Positions 18,031-26,467 of a stretch of 64,000 nucleotides of DNA are shown one piece after another. Made by a program: the position numbers and the translations under genes. How positions within the stretch are numbered: position 1 is the stretch's first letter; the number at the start of each line of letters is the position of its first letter. Under the pieces are notes generated by a model that was given only the letters and a program-made list of their open reading frames with translations, was not told the origin of the DNA and searched no databases. This DNA is from Reichenbachiella ulvae (GTDB lineage Bacteria > Bacteroidota > Bacteroidia > Cytophagales > Cyclobacteriaceae), in contig NZ_JAOYOD010000001.1 of NCBI RefSeq assembly GCF_025833875.1, positions 3,038,001 to 3,102,000 on the forward strand, given 5' to 3'.

Positions 18031-20403
18031 TTAATACACCCATATTTTCTGTTGGGTGGTTTGATTCATTTCTTTGAGCTTTACTATATAAAGCCCCTCT
18101 GGCAAATTCCCCAGATGTATCTGGGTGGATTGCAAATCCCTATAACTGTTCTTAAAATGGATACGCCCTGATAAATCATGAACAGATATTCTGGCTCGAT
18201 CACTTTGTTCGTTCAGTTCTAACTTCAAAAGCTTGTGCCCTGCATCGTAGTAGATCAGATTCGATAGACCTGGATCAATCGCTCCTGTTACTACACTTTT
18301 TTCCTGAAACTCAAACCAGTTGATATTGAAACCAGATCCCGAAAAGCTCAATTCCAATAGCTGGTTACTTCCTCCAACAATATTGACTCCTTCGATGTAT
18401 TTGGTCTCCCACTCCTGCCAGCCACCTGTCACCGCTGGGGTCACTGTACCCAGAAGTTGCTCATTGAGGCGAACGGTGATTTTCTTAGTGTCTGTACTGG
18501 TGGAGTTACTGGCCAGTCGAAAGGCGATATCATAAGTACCCGGCGCTACATCTGCAATCAAGTAATTCAGCCATTCACCCTCAGTCACATAGCCAATATT
18601 AAAGCCCGCACCTTCGTCTGTGCAAGCTTCAATATCTACTCCCTCAGAGGTCCTATAGGCACCACCCTGATTTTCTGATTCCGCATCATTATAACCAAGC
18701 CCCTGAGGATTGTCATTATAATCCTCCGCCTGAATCCTACCTGGTATGGCATGTGGGCCATTGTAGGCTACCTGAGCGGGTACAGCACTGGTAGTTGCTA
18801 CCAGTGCTTCGGTATAGTCCGATTCTCCTAGACTATTGTAGGAGAGCAAACGAAAAGTATAGCTGGTTTCTGCCGTCAATCCGGTTTCGACAAAACTGTT
18901 CACATCTGCATCTACCAAACCCACAACTTCAAAGGTTTCTCCGATTTTTCTCTCAATGATAAAACCAGATTCATTGTCAGCATTGTCCACCCAACCAATC
19001 TCTACTCTGTCAAATTCTGCCCCGATCTGCTCTATACCTGATGGCGCCATTGGCAGTTCGGTCACAGAACCTAACTCTGTCATCACCGGCGCCTGCTCCT
19101 TCTCAAAATGATCGGAAGAATAATTGTATTTGGTAATTGTCTCGCCATCAAATACAATCACATGAGTCGTTTTCTCTCCAATGATATCTGAATAACTTTT
19201 GTCCAACGCCCCATCTACGGTGAGTACAACATGTTCTCCTGCAATTGCGTCAGCATTGAGGTGAAGTGTATACTTAAGAGGGGCGCCTGATTCGCGATTC
19301 ATGATCATAACAGAGGTGCGGCTGCCCTCTTGGGCTCCATAGACGATGATATCGTCATGACTTGTGGTTCCTTCCAGATAATTGCCTGTAAAATACTTAG
19401 CCACAAACTCCATATGGCGATAAGAAGATCGTGGGGTCATATTAGCTCCATCAATAAAACTAAAATCAGTACCCGTGCGGCTCCCCCCATTCTCGAACAT
19501 ACTCCAGGTAGCTGCATAGGTAGCCTCGTATTTCATACACAATCCCAATACTCCGCCAAACATTTGACCATTCTCCCAGGTATGTACTTGTGGGCCGCCT
19601 TTGGCATTGTACTCTCCGATACCCCACTGAAGGGCATCATCTCCCGTACGATTGTAAGAGGCATTGATGGCATCCACTTTTGCCTTGCACTTCACAATCG
19701 AGGTTTTGAAATCTTCAATCCCTTCATAGGCCAGATTGATATTTTCATCCTGAGGGTATCTGTGCCATGAGATCCCATCGCAGTAGTAGTAATCCTTTCC
19801 GGGAATCTTACCCGCTATATCATTGGCTCCACCAAATAGATCGTTGATGGCGTCCTCGATGTAATAGGCAAAATCAGGCCCGTATATTTTTATAGTCGGA
19901 TCCACTTCCTTCATCGCTTCTGCAATGGGCTTAAAGTAAGCCTCAACCAATGGAGCTACCTCCGAGGTGTTAGGTCGATTGGCCTCCAACCAGGGCTCAT
20001 TACCGATATTCCAATACTTAATGGGCGCGATTTCTGCACTCATGTCCACATTAAGGTATTTTACTACTCCGGCAGCCACGGCAGCTGATTGGTGTTGTGA
20101 TACCTGCACGATTGGCTCTGCTCCAATGGCTCTGATTTTTTTGATCCAGGAGAGTAAAGTTGCATTGGATGGCATATTATCATTGAAACCATTGCCTCCT
20201 ATACGAATGGTTTTGACACCACATTCGCCTGTTAGTGCCCACACCTCATCTGTAGGATTGGTATACCAGGCATTGTTACCTACCAGCATCGGACTGATCG
20301 GCTGGGCCTCCATCACTCCCATCCCCCATAAGAAAGCAATAGCCAAGGCAGTCCTTTGGAGTTTAACCTTCATCAATTGTAAAATCTTCTTCATAATTTT
20401 CAT
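18031..20403 (-). CDS. Secreted clan GH-A hydrolase with FN3, CBM6 and T9SS domains
   Basis: Secreted enzyme of 790 residues; I cannot assign a GH family with confidence. The signal peptide ends near MEAQ (34). The barrel region has TIRIGGNGF (65-73), a strand-4 acid/base E136 in WNIGNEPW and a strand-7 nucleophile E264 in WGIGEYN, the arrangement of retaining clan GH-A enzymes. A fibronectin type III domain (about 455-540), a CBM6 module (about 545-690; IQAEDYNDNPQGLGY, GEWLNYLI) and a T9SS sorting domain (about 712-790) follow. It resembles the RICIN-bearing hydrolase at 23940 in the barrel (IR(I/V)GGN, GNEP, GEYN), so the two may be distant paralogues. Probably an endo-acting cell-surface or released glycanase. 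Confidence 0.75.
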   Translation of the reverse strand: MKIMKKILQLMKVKLQRTALAIAFLWGMGVMEAQPISPMLVGNNAWYTNPTDEVWALTGECGVKTIRIGGNGFNDNMPSNATLLSWIKKIRAIGAEPIVQVSQHQSAAVAAGVVKYLNVDMSAEIAPIKYWNIGNEPWLEANRPNTSEVAPLVEAYFKPIAEAMKEVDPTIKIYGPDFAYYIEDAINDLFGGANDIAGKIPGKDYYYCDGISWHRYPQDENINLAYEGIEDFKTSIVKCKAKVDAINASYNRTGDDALQWGIGEYNAKGGPQVHTWENGQMFGGVLGLCMKYEATYAATWSMFENGGSRTGTDFSFIDGANMTPRSSYRHMEFVAKYFTGNYLEGTTSHDDIIVYGAQEGSRTSVMIMNRESGAPLKYTLHLNADAIAGEHVVLTVDGALDKSYSDIIGEKTTHVIVFDGETITKYNYSSDHFEKEQAPVMTELGSVTELPMAPSGIEQIGAEFDRVEIGWVDNADNESGFIIERKIGETFEVVGLVDADVNSFVETGLTAETSYTFRLLSYNSLGESDYTEALVATTSAVPAQVAYNGPHAIPGRIQAEDYNDNPQGLGYNDAESENQGGAYRTSEGVDIEACTDEGAGFNIGYVTEGEWLNYLIADVAPGTYDIAFRLASNSTSTDTKKITVRLNEQLLGTVTPAVTGGWQEWETKYIEGVNIVGGSNQLLELSFSGSGFNINWFEFQEKSVVTGAIDPGLSNLIYYDAGHKLLKLELNEQSDRARISVHDLSGRIHFKNSYRDLQSTQIHLGNLPEGLYIVKLKEMNQTTQQKIWVY

Positions 20404-20497
20404 GTTTAAGTTGCTTGGTTTGACCGTTCAATTTCCACTTGAATTATATGGTATATGTTGCCTGAATCAAGTCGCAATGCGCTACTAAACTCACACG

Positions 20498-20568
20498 TTC
20501 AACAGTAGCATCACCGACCCATCATTCCGACCAGTGATGCTTTTGCCAAACCAATGACAACTGTTGAA
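20498..20568 (-). terminator. Nested hairpin after GH2
   Basis: Two nested perfect stems, TTCAACAGT (20498-20506)/ACTGTTGAA (20560-20568) and AGCATCAC (20507-20514)/GTGATGCT (20534-20541), directly after the GH2 stop codon. There is an 18-nt bulge on one side and no T-run, so an RNA-stability or processing role is as likely as termination. Confidence 0.45.
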
Positions 20569-22404
20569 TTATTTGTTTTCGTTGAGATAATAATCCTGTA
20601 GTATGAAGAAAGCCTGCTTTCTCATGCCTTGCTCAGAGATTAATCCTTTGCGATTGAAGTCTCCCTGTATCCTTCTGAGGTGTCTTCTTGCTGAACGGAA
20701 ATCCATCAAAATCCATGGTGAAGCGCCCGCTAGAAAATCAATGTTGCGCATCATTTCGATATTGTTTTTATAAACATCAGCTTGATACTCTTCTGTCCAT
20801 CTTTCGGTCTTGTCACCGTGCATACCATAAAGCGCACCGCCCCCTACTTCACTCATGATCATAGGCTTGTTGTAGTCTGTGGCCCATTTGATCATACCAC
20901 AGTCAGCTGGATCTACTGAATACCACCCACAGTAATTGTTAATTCCAATTACATCTACTACTTCTCCCAGAGGGTCCTCGATGAATTTACTACCATCTCT
21001 AAACCCTTGCGTATCGAGTGCAGCTGTGATCAACCGAGTATTGTCCAAAGCCCTTGCATGCTTGGCAAGATTGCTCAAGAAATGTAATCTTGGCTCCCCT
21101 TCTGGCGTTTCGTTGGCTACAGACCAAAGCACTACCGCCGCTCGATTCTTGTCTCTGCTGATCATCTCGGTCAGTTGGTTTTGAGCATTGGCGTAGGTAG
21201 GTTCATTGTCGAAAAGTACGGTCCAGTATACTGGGATCTCAGACCAAACCAAGAAACCCATTTTCTCTGCTTCACGCACCATTGTCTCGCTATGTGGATA
21301 GTGTGCCAAACGTATAAAGTTACAGCCCAGCTCCTTTGCCCAACCTAGAAGAATTCTGCATTCTTCAGGGGAAGTCACCCGACCTGTCTTGAAAGGGGCT
21401 TCTTCATGAATGCTGATGCCTTTCATGAATATAGTCTCTCCATTCAATAATATTTTAGAGCCGCTGGTTTCTATCGTTCTAAAACCGATTAGATCAGAAA
21501 TCTCATCACTCGCAGTACTTAACTTCACCTCATACAGCTTAGGATTTTTTGGACTCCACAATTTTGGCTTGGCTTTAATGGAAAAGCTAGCCTTACCGCC
21601 AGAGGTTTTTGCCGTAACCGACTTCTTTAACCCTGGGATAGAAACAGTCACCGACTCTCCATCTTTGGCATTCTTCACTTCGACCCATCCTTTGATGTTA
21701 GTGGTACTACCTTTCTCCAACTGTACAGAATAATCAGCAATATGCTGTTTAGGCGTAGTGATCAGATGAACTGAACGAGTGATACCGCCGTAGTTCCACC
21801 AATCCGTATTGATGGTAGGGATGGCCTCTCTTTTTCTTTTGTTATCTACTTTGACTACTACGAAGTTGTCTCCTTTTTTCAAAAGACTGGAAACCTCAAA
21901 CTGGAAAGGGGTATAACCTCCAATGTGAGAGCCTACTTTCTCCCCATTGACATATACGGTCGCCTCATAGTTAACTGCTTCAAAGTACAGGTAAGCCAGT
22001 TCGTTTGCCCCCCCCTCATAACTAAAGTCCTTTTTGTACCAAACTGTGCCTTCATAATAATACAGTTTTTCGAGCTGAGTATTCCAATCTCCGGGCACCA
22101 ATAGCTGCAGGTCTGTATCAAAATTATACTCCACTAAATCAGATGGAGACTTCATTTGATCATCCTTGAAATAACCATTTCTTCTGGGTTGGTACCTGTG
22201 GCTGTAGTAACCATTTTCCAAAGGATCAATGATAATTTCCCATGTCCCATTGAGACTTATTTTATCTCTTGATTCAATGTTTTGCAGTAAATCTGCATTC
22301 TTTACCTCTTGTGCTGACAGTGTCGCACTGACTCCTAACAAGAGGATCGCTAGTGTAATTTTCAAGTAACTCATTATTCTAAAATTTATATTCAACAGTT
22401 TCAT
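20569..22404 (-). CDS. GH2 glycoside hydrolase (beta-glucuronidase/beta-galactosidase type)
   Basis: Exported GH2 enzyme of 611 residues. The leader runs to about residue 32 (an internal Met at 11, position 22374, gives a cleaner signal peptide, but an AAGGAATAAGAGAA ribosome site precedes the 22404 ATG). The jelly-roll sugar-binding domain (about 50-220; LNGTWEI, YVNGEKVGSHIGGYTPF), an Ig-like domain (about 222-312) and the barrel follow. Acid/base is E432 (WSVANETP) and nucleophile is E519 (IMSEVGGGALYG). The length and compact three-domain form resemble beta-glucuronidases, which would fit the uxuA operon nearby, but a galactosidase or other specificity cannot be excluded. It starts 5 bp after the stop of the sugar dehydrogenase gene, so they are co-transcribed. 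Confidence 0.87.
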   Translation of the reverse strand: MKLLNINFRIMSYLKITLAILLLGVSATLSAQEVKNADLLQNIESRDKISLNGTWEIIIDPLENGYYSHRYQPRRNGYFKDDQMKSPSDLVEYNFDTDLQLLVPGDWNTQLEKLYYYEGTVWYKKDFSYEGGANELAYLYFEAVNYEATVYVNGEKVGSHIGGYTPFQFEVSSLLKKGDNFVVVKVDNKRKREAIPTINTDWWNYGGITRSVHLITTPKQHIADYSVQLEKGSTTNIKGWVEVKNAKDGESVTVSIPGLKKSVTAKTSGGKASFSIKAKPKLWSPKNPKLYEVKLSTASDEISDLIGFRTIETSGSKILLNGETIFMKGISIHEEAPFKTGRVTSPEECRILLGWAKELGCNFIRLAHYPHSETMVREAEKMGFLVWSEIPVYWTVLFDNEPTYANAQNQLTEMISRDKNRAAVVLWSVANETPEGEPRLHFLSNLAKHARALDNTRLITAALDTQGFRDGSKFIEDPLGEVVDVIGINNYCGWYSVDPADCGMIKWATDYNKPMIMSEVGGGALYGMHGDKTERWTEEYQADVYKNNIEMMRNIDFLAGASPWILMDFRSARRHLRRIQGDFNRKGLISEQGMRKQAFFILQDYYLNENK

Positions 22405-22409
22405 TTCTC

Positions 22410-23867
22410 TTATTCCTTAATAGGCACCAACCTAAACACATAACCGGGATCTTCTACTGCCACATAGATGTAGCCATCTGGTCCCTGTTTTACATTTCTA
22501 AGTCGGCCTATATTTTTCATGAGGGTCTCTTCACCTACCACTTTCTGCCCATCCATAATGCAGCGATTGAGATAGTTGAATCTTAAAGAACCAATCAGAA
22601 TATCACCCTTCCAACCTGGATAAAGATCCGATTCGACGAAGGTCATACCGCAAGGTGCAATGGAGGGAACCCAGTAATGAATGGGCTGCTCCATGCCTTC
22701 CTGCTCCAGTTTGTCGGTGAAGGTCGTTCCATCATAATTGATCCCATAGGAAATAACTGGCCAGCCATAGTTCACTCCCTTTTTAACCAAATTCAGCTCG
22801 TCACCTCCTCTAGGTCCATGTTCGTGTGACCATATTTCATTGGTAACGGAATTGAAAGCCAGACCCTGAGCATTACGATGACCATAGGTATAGATAGAAG
22901 CTATCGTATCCTTCTTTCCAAAGAATGGGTTATCTTCAGGAATCCCCCCATCATCATACATTCTGTGGATCTTCCCCTTTGGGTTACTTAGGTCCTGAGG
23001 ATTAGCCGATTGATGAGCACGATCGCTCGCAGTAAAAAAGAGATACCCTTTCTCATCGAAAGCCATACGAGAACCATAGTGCCATTTAGCAGAGGTGTAA
23101 GGTCTACCTCTGAATATCTCAAGAGGATTGGTAAGATGTCCATCCTGATAGGTAAAACGATCAATGGCAGTGCCAGACAGGGTATCACCCTCTTCGATGA
23201 TATAGTCCGAATAACTAATGTACAACCATTGGTTATCCTTAAAATCTGGGTGTAATATGATATCCAGCAATCCACCTTGTACATCATGTCTAACATCCGG
23301 TGTCCCTTTCACCACTTCTCGATTTCCCTCTCCATCTACCAAAAACAGCGTGCCTGATTTTTCGGTGATTAAGAATTCACCTGAAGGTAAAAAGGTCATA
23401 CCCCAGGGATTGGTCATACCAGACACGATGGTATCTAGGCTAAAAGAGAATTGCTCAGTTTGAAAGGTATCTGAGCTAAGCATCACTTCATCAAAGCCAT
23501 ATTTCTCTACATGCTCAATACCTGTTCGTATGTAGTCAGCTAGCTCTGTTATTTGTTCGTCAGAAAACACTTCACCCCATTTGGGCATCCCGGCTTCTGC
23601 ATATCCATTGGTAATGGAAAGAATCAGACTGTCTTTTGTATTTCCATGCTTCCAGGTACGATCGGCAAATGCCATCATTTGCTCTCCATGACATCCGGTA
23701 CAATAAGTCTCATAAAGTTTTTGTGAACGTATCGTTGCACTGTCCAGCTCGGGATTAATGGTTACTTGTTCAATTGCAGATTCCTGAGGTTTCTGACCAC
23801 ACCGGATCAATCCTAATGTCAGCATTATGCATAACAGCAAGTGCCATTTTTTTCTCATCATTTCCAT
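22410..23867 (-). CDS. Cytochrome c/PQQ-dependent sugar dehydrogenase fusion lipoprotein
   Basis: Lipoprotein (lipobox LGLIRC) of about 485 residues. The reading frame opens at a GTG (23885); ATG at 23867 after GAAAGAGAAAAGA is preferred. A class I cytochrome c domain is marked by CTGCH and a distal Met ligand in AGMPKW about 35 residues later. It is followed by a soluble-type six-bladed propeller of the glucose/sorbosone dehydrogenase family (MTNPWGMTFLPSGEFLITEK, RHDVQGGLLDI, GHRNAQGLAFN, HGPRGGDELNLV, NYGWPVISYG). Relatives oxidise aldoses with PQQ and pass electrons to the heme. Within a PUL it could oxidise released sugars at the envelope. It is translationally linked to GH2. The family is clear; the substrate is not. 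Confidence 0.88.
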   Translation of the reverse strand: MEMMRKKWHLLLCIMLTLGLIRCGQKPQESAIEQVTINPELDSATIRSQKLYETYCTGCHGEQMMAFADRTWKHGNTKDSLILSITNGYAEAGMPKWGEVFSDEQITELADYIRTGIEHVEKYGFDEVMLSSDTFQTEQFSFSLDTIVSGMTNPWGMTFLPSGEFLITEKSGTLFLVDGEGNREVVKGTPDVRHDVQGGLLDIILHPDFKDNQWLYISYSDYIIEEGDTLSGTAIDRFTYQDGHLTNPLEIFRGRPYTSAKWHYGSRMAFDEKGYLFFTASDRAHQSANPQDLSNPKGKIHRMYDDGGIPEDNPFFGKKDTIASIYTYGHRNAQGLAFNSVTNEIWSHEHGPRGGDELNLVKKGVNYGWPVISYGINYDGTTFTDKLEQEGMEQPIHYWVPSIAPCGMTFVESDLYPGWKGDILIGSLRFNYLNRCIMDGQKVVGEETLMKNIGRLRNVKQGPDGYIYVAVEDPGYVFRLVPIKE

Positions 23868-23907
23868 TCTTTTCTCTTTCTTCACTCCTTCACATCTGTC
23901 AAAGTAT

Positions 23908-23929
23908 GCCCCACCCTAACGGGTGAGGC
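23908..23929 (-). terminator. Hairpin upstream of sugar dehydrogenase gene
   Basis: GCCCCACCC / GGGTGAGGC with a 4-nt loop and one mismatch, 10 bp after the stop of the preceding hydrolase gene. There is no T-run, so it is an intercistronic hairpin of uncertain effect. Confidence 0.5.
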
Positions 23930-23939
23930 AACACCTGTG

Positions 23940-26372
23940 CTACTTGCTTATTACCACTCTTATTGTCTGATCTTTGACTTTGACCCAATACAGACCACTT
24001 TTCAACACATTTGTTTCTATCGTCTTTCCCTGTCCTGTCATGATATTTCTACCCATTACGTCCAGGAGATTCCACTCAGAGGATTGCGAAAGGTTGATCC
24101 TATCAGAAGCTGGGTTGGGATATAGAATAATCTTAGTATCCAATCCGCCTTTCTGTTCAATAGATTCAGTATGTGCAAATCTTGCAGCTGGTATAGCCTC
24201 TTTGGCATTCAGCGTCCATCTAAAAGATGAATAAGTTTCATTCAAGACATCCTGAACAACAGGAATCGCCCCCTGGTTATTGCTATACTGTCCACCCTGA
24301 GGACGGATATACAAACCAGATTTCACATTCTGAATCCAGTAATACCCTGCCTCATTTGATGGAATTATTCTCCACTGCATTGCATTCCAGTTCAGAGAAG
24401 CGTCCATCTGCTCTATCGGGGTATTGGCGGTCACAGCCGCAGATCCAGGCAAGATGGCTTGATTGGTCCACTTGTTCGTAATGAAGTAGTTAGTTGCATC
24501 CAACGGGGACACTTCTATCTGCCACTCATAAGAACTATAAGTAGGTTCAGATACTTCCTGATACATTACCACATCTGCATCCGCAGCCCCTCCAACAGGA
24601 CGCATATAATCACCTGTTCTTTGATTGATAAAGTGAAAATAATTTTCCGTCAAGGGATCCCCTTGGGGTACTGGTGCATTGACCACAAAGTTCAAATAAG
24701 CCTCCTTCGTCTCTTGAGTGCTATTAAGTGTCGCTAAAGCCCGTAGCGTATATTGTCCTGCTGTCAACCCTACCAGATCATTGGCCCAATCGTAGGGAGC
24801 CATATTTTCCTGACGAACAAGAAACTCCGGATCATTGTCCTTTTGTAAGTAAAGTGCTACACTGTACTCTGTACTTAAATCAGCCGGCGCAGGATCAATC
24901 AATACAGTCACCGGCACATCTGCCGCTTCATCGTAAGTGGTACCCTCATTGGGTGTTTCAAAACTGAGATCAAATCCTGTTGTTGGATCAACATTTGGAA
25001 AATTATATACTGTAGGTTCAGTATATCCCATGCGATACTCCAACTTCTTCAGGCGTTCGCCATTGTTATTGTAAGTATAGAGTATTGTAGAATTCGCATG
25101 CAATGTCACCCCTGAAAAAGCGGCATTGGGTTCATTAGCATCAAACCTAAACTTCAAATCCGCGGCATTAGGATTGTAAGTATTTGGACTCTCTGAAAAG
25201 TTCACAGCTATGCTGTAATCAATATCTGACTTGTTCATCAGCATGATGGTGTAGCCAGTAGCATCCTTCATACCAAATTCCATGATATCATAACCCTTGT
25301 TGTCCTGAATCTGGCCTTCCATGTAACTACCCTTCTGATTCTGACAAAGCATCTTCCAATGATGACCGGTGGAATAGATTTCCCCTGTGGACTTATTTAT
25401 CATTCTCCAGTTAGCTCCCTCCGAGATTGACCATGGAGTGAAATAAACTGCACCATGAGCCAGGGACTGCTTAGCCATAATTGCCATATGCTGTCCTGCT
25501 TCAAATGACAGTGCATTACTAAAGCTTTGATTATACTCACCAACCGCTATTTTCAATGGTTGATTAGCTGGACGTCTGGCATTGGTTTCATCGATCAAAT
25601 CCATCATCAACTCATAGCGTTGAATCATCTTATCTTCACCATCATTGCCATACCAGTGAAAGGCGAATATGTCCACCAACTGATCACCATTGTAATCATC
25701 GGTACCTACTGCCCAATCACCATCTCCATAGAGAAAGTCCTTGTACCAATTATCAAAAGCATTGTATGGACTACCTGTGTCAATGCCCCACCAGTGTCTA
25801 AAATCAGGTCCACAAATCACACTGTTCGGATCTTTCTTTTTAATCTCTGTAGCCAAGGTTCTGAATTTCCCTCTGAACTGTGTGTAGGTATTCCCCAGCT
25901 CATTGTCCAATTGATCTTGATCCCATCTAGTGAAAACCTCTGGACTGGAACCATCACCTGAAGGATCAGGTTCGTTCCCGATAGCCCAGTACTTGATATT
26001 GTATCCCCGAGTGACATTGAAATAGTCCATCCAAACACTCACCTGAGCAGGATCCAAATTAATAGGAAACTGCACCAGTGGCTCGGCTCCCATTGATAGT
26101 ATGTTCTGGATTGGTTGGTCATACCATTCTTTGACCTGTGCATGCCCTTCTGCGTTCGAATGATTGCCTCCTACTCTTATGAAGCTAAAGCCCCATGTCG
26201 AAGTTTCAGCCATGTTATCCTGAAATGCATCGGTAACACCGGACCCCCAGTCCGCATATTCCCAATAATTCATTCCGAAAAAAAGCTCCGTCGACTGGCC
26301 CCTACTCAGGAGCGAAGCAAACATCAGCATCAGTATTAAACATAGTTTTAGTCTTTGTTTCATTACATTCAT
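23940..26372 (-). CDS. Secreted clan GH-A hydrolase with ricin-type beta-trefoil and T9SS domains
   Basis: Secreted enzyme of 810 residues with signal peptide to about 26 (LLSRGQS). The barrel shows FIRVGGNHSN (64-73), acid/base E134 in AIGNEPDPSG and nucleophile E279 in IAVGEYNQS, with HWYGNDGE on the strand between. A beta-sandwich region (about 340-430) and an Ig-like segment (about 480-570) lead to a ricin-like trefoil (about 580-720; repeats TGDYMRPVGG, SGLYIRPQGG) and a T9SS sorting domain (NPASDRINLS). I do not recognise the GH family; the catalytic pattern resembles the CBM6-bearing hydrolase at 18031. It is probably an endo-glycanase acting outside the cell before SusCD uptake. Confidence 0.75.
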   Translation of the reverse strand: MNVMKQRLKLCLILMLMFASLLSRGQSTELFFGMNYWEYADWGSGVTDAFQDNMAETSTWGFSFIRVGGNHSNAEGHAQVKEWYDQPIQNILSMGAEPLVQFPINLDPAQVSVWMDYFNVTRGYNIKYWAIGNEPDPSGDGSSPEVFTRWDQDQLDNELGNTYTQFRGKFRTLATEIKKKDPNSVICGPDFRHWWGIDTGSPYNAFDNWYKDFLYGDGDWAVGTDDYNGDQLVDIFAFHWYGNDGEDKMIQRYELMMDLIDETNARRPANQPLKIAVGEYNQSFSNALSFEAGQHMAIMAKQSLAHGAVYFTPWSISEGANWRMINKSTGEIYSTGHHWKMLCQNQKGSYMEGQIQDNKGYDIMEFGMKDATGYTIMLMNKSDIDYSIAVNFSESPNTYNPNAADLKFRFDANEPNAAFSGVTLHANSTILYTYNNNGERLKKLEYRMGYTEPTVYNFPNVDPTTGFDLSFETPNEGTTYDEAADVPVTVLIDPAPADLSTEYSVALYLQKDNDPEFLVRQENMAPYDWANDLVGLTAGQYTLRALATLNSTQETKEAYLNFVVNAPVPQGDPLTENYFHFINQRTGDYMRPVGGAADADVVMYQEVSEPTYSSYEWQIEVSPLDATNYFITNKWTNQAILPGSAAVTANTPIEQMDASLNWNAMQWRIIPSNEAGYYWIQNVKSGLYIRPQGGQYSNNQGAIPVVQDVLNETYSSFRWTLNAKEAIPAARFAHTESIEQKGGLDTKIILYPNPASDRINLSQSSEWNLLDVMGRNIMTGQGKTIETNVLKSGLYWVKVKDQTIRVVISK

Positions 26373-26467
26373 TGTTTTGTTAAAAGTTTACATAATCATG
26401 CTCTTTGCTTGATATCAATGAATGAAGAGGAAGTCTTTCATTAGTCTTTCATGCTTACTCTACATCA

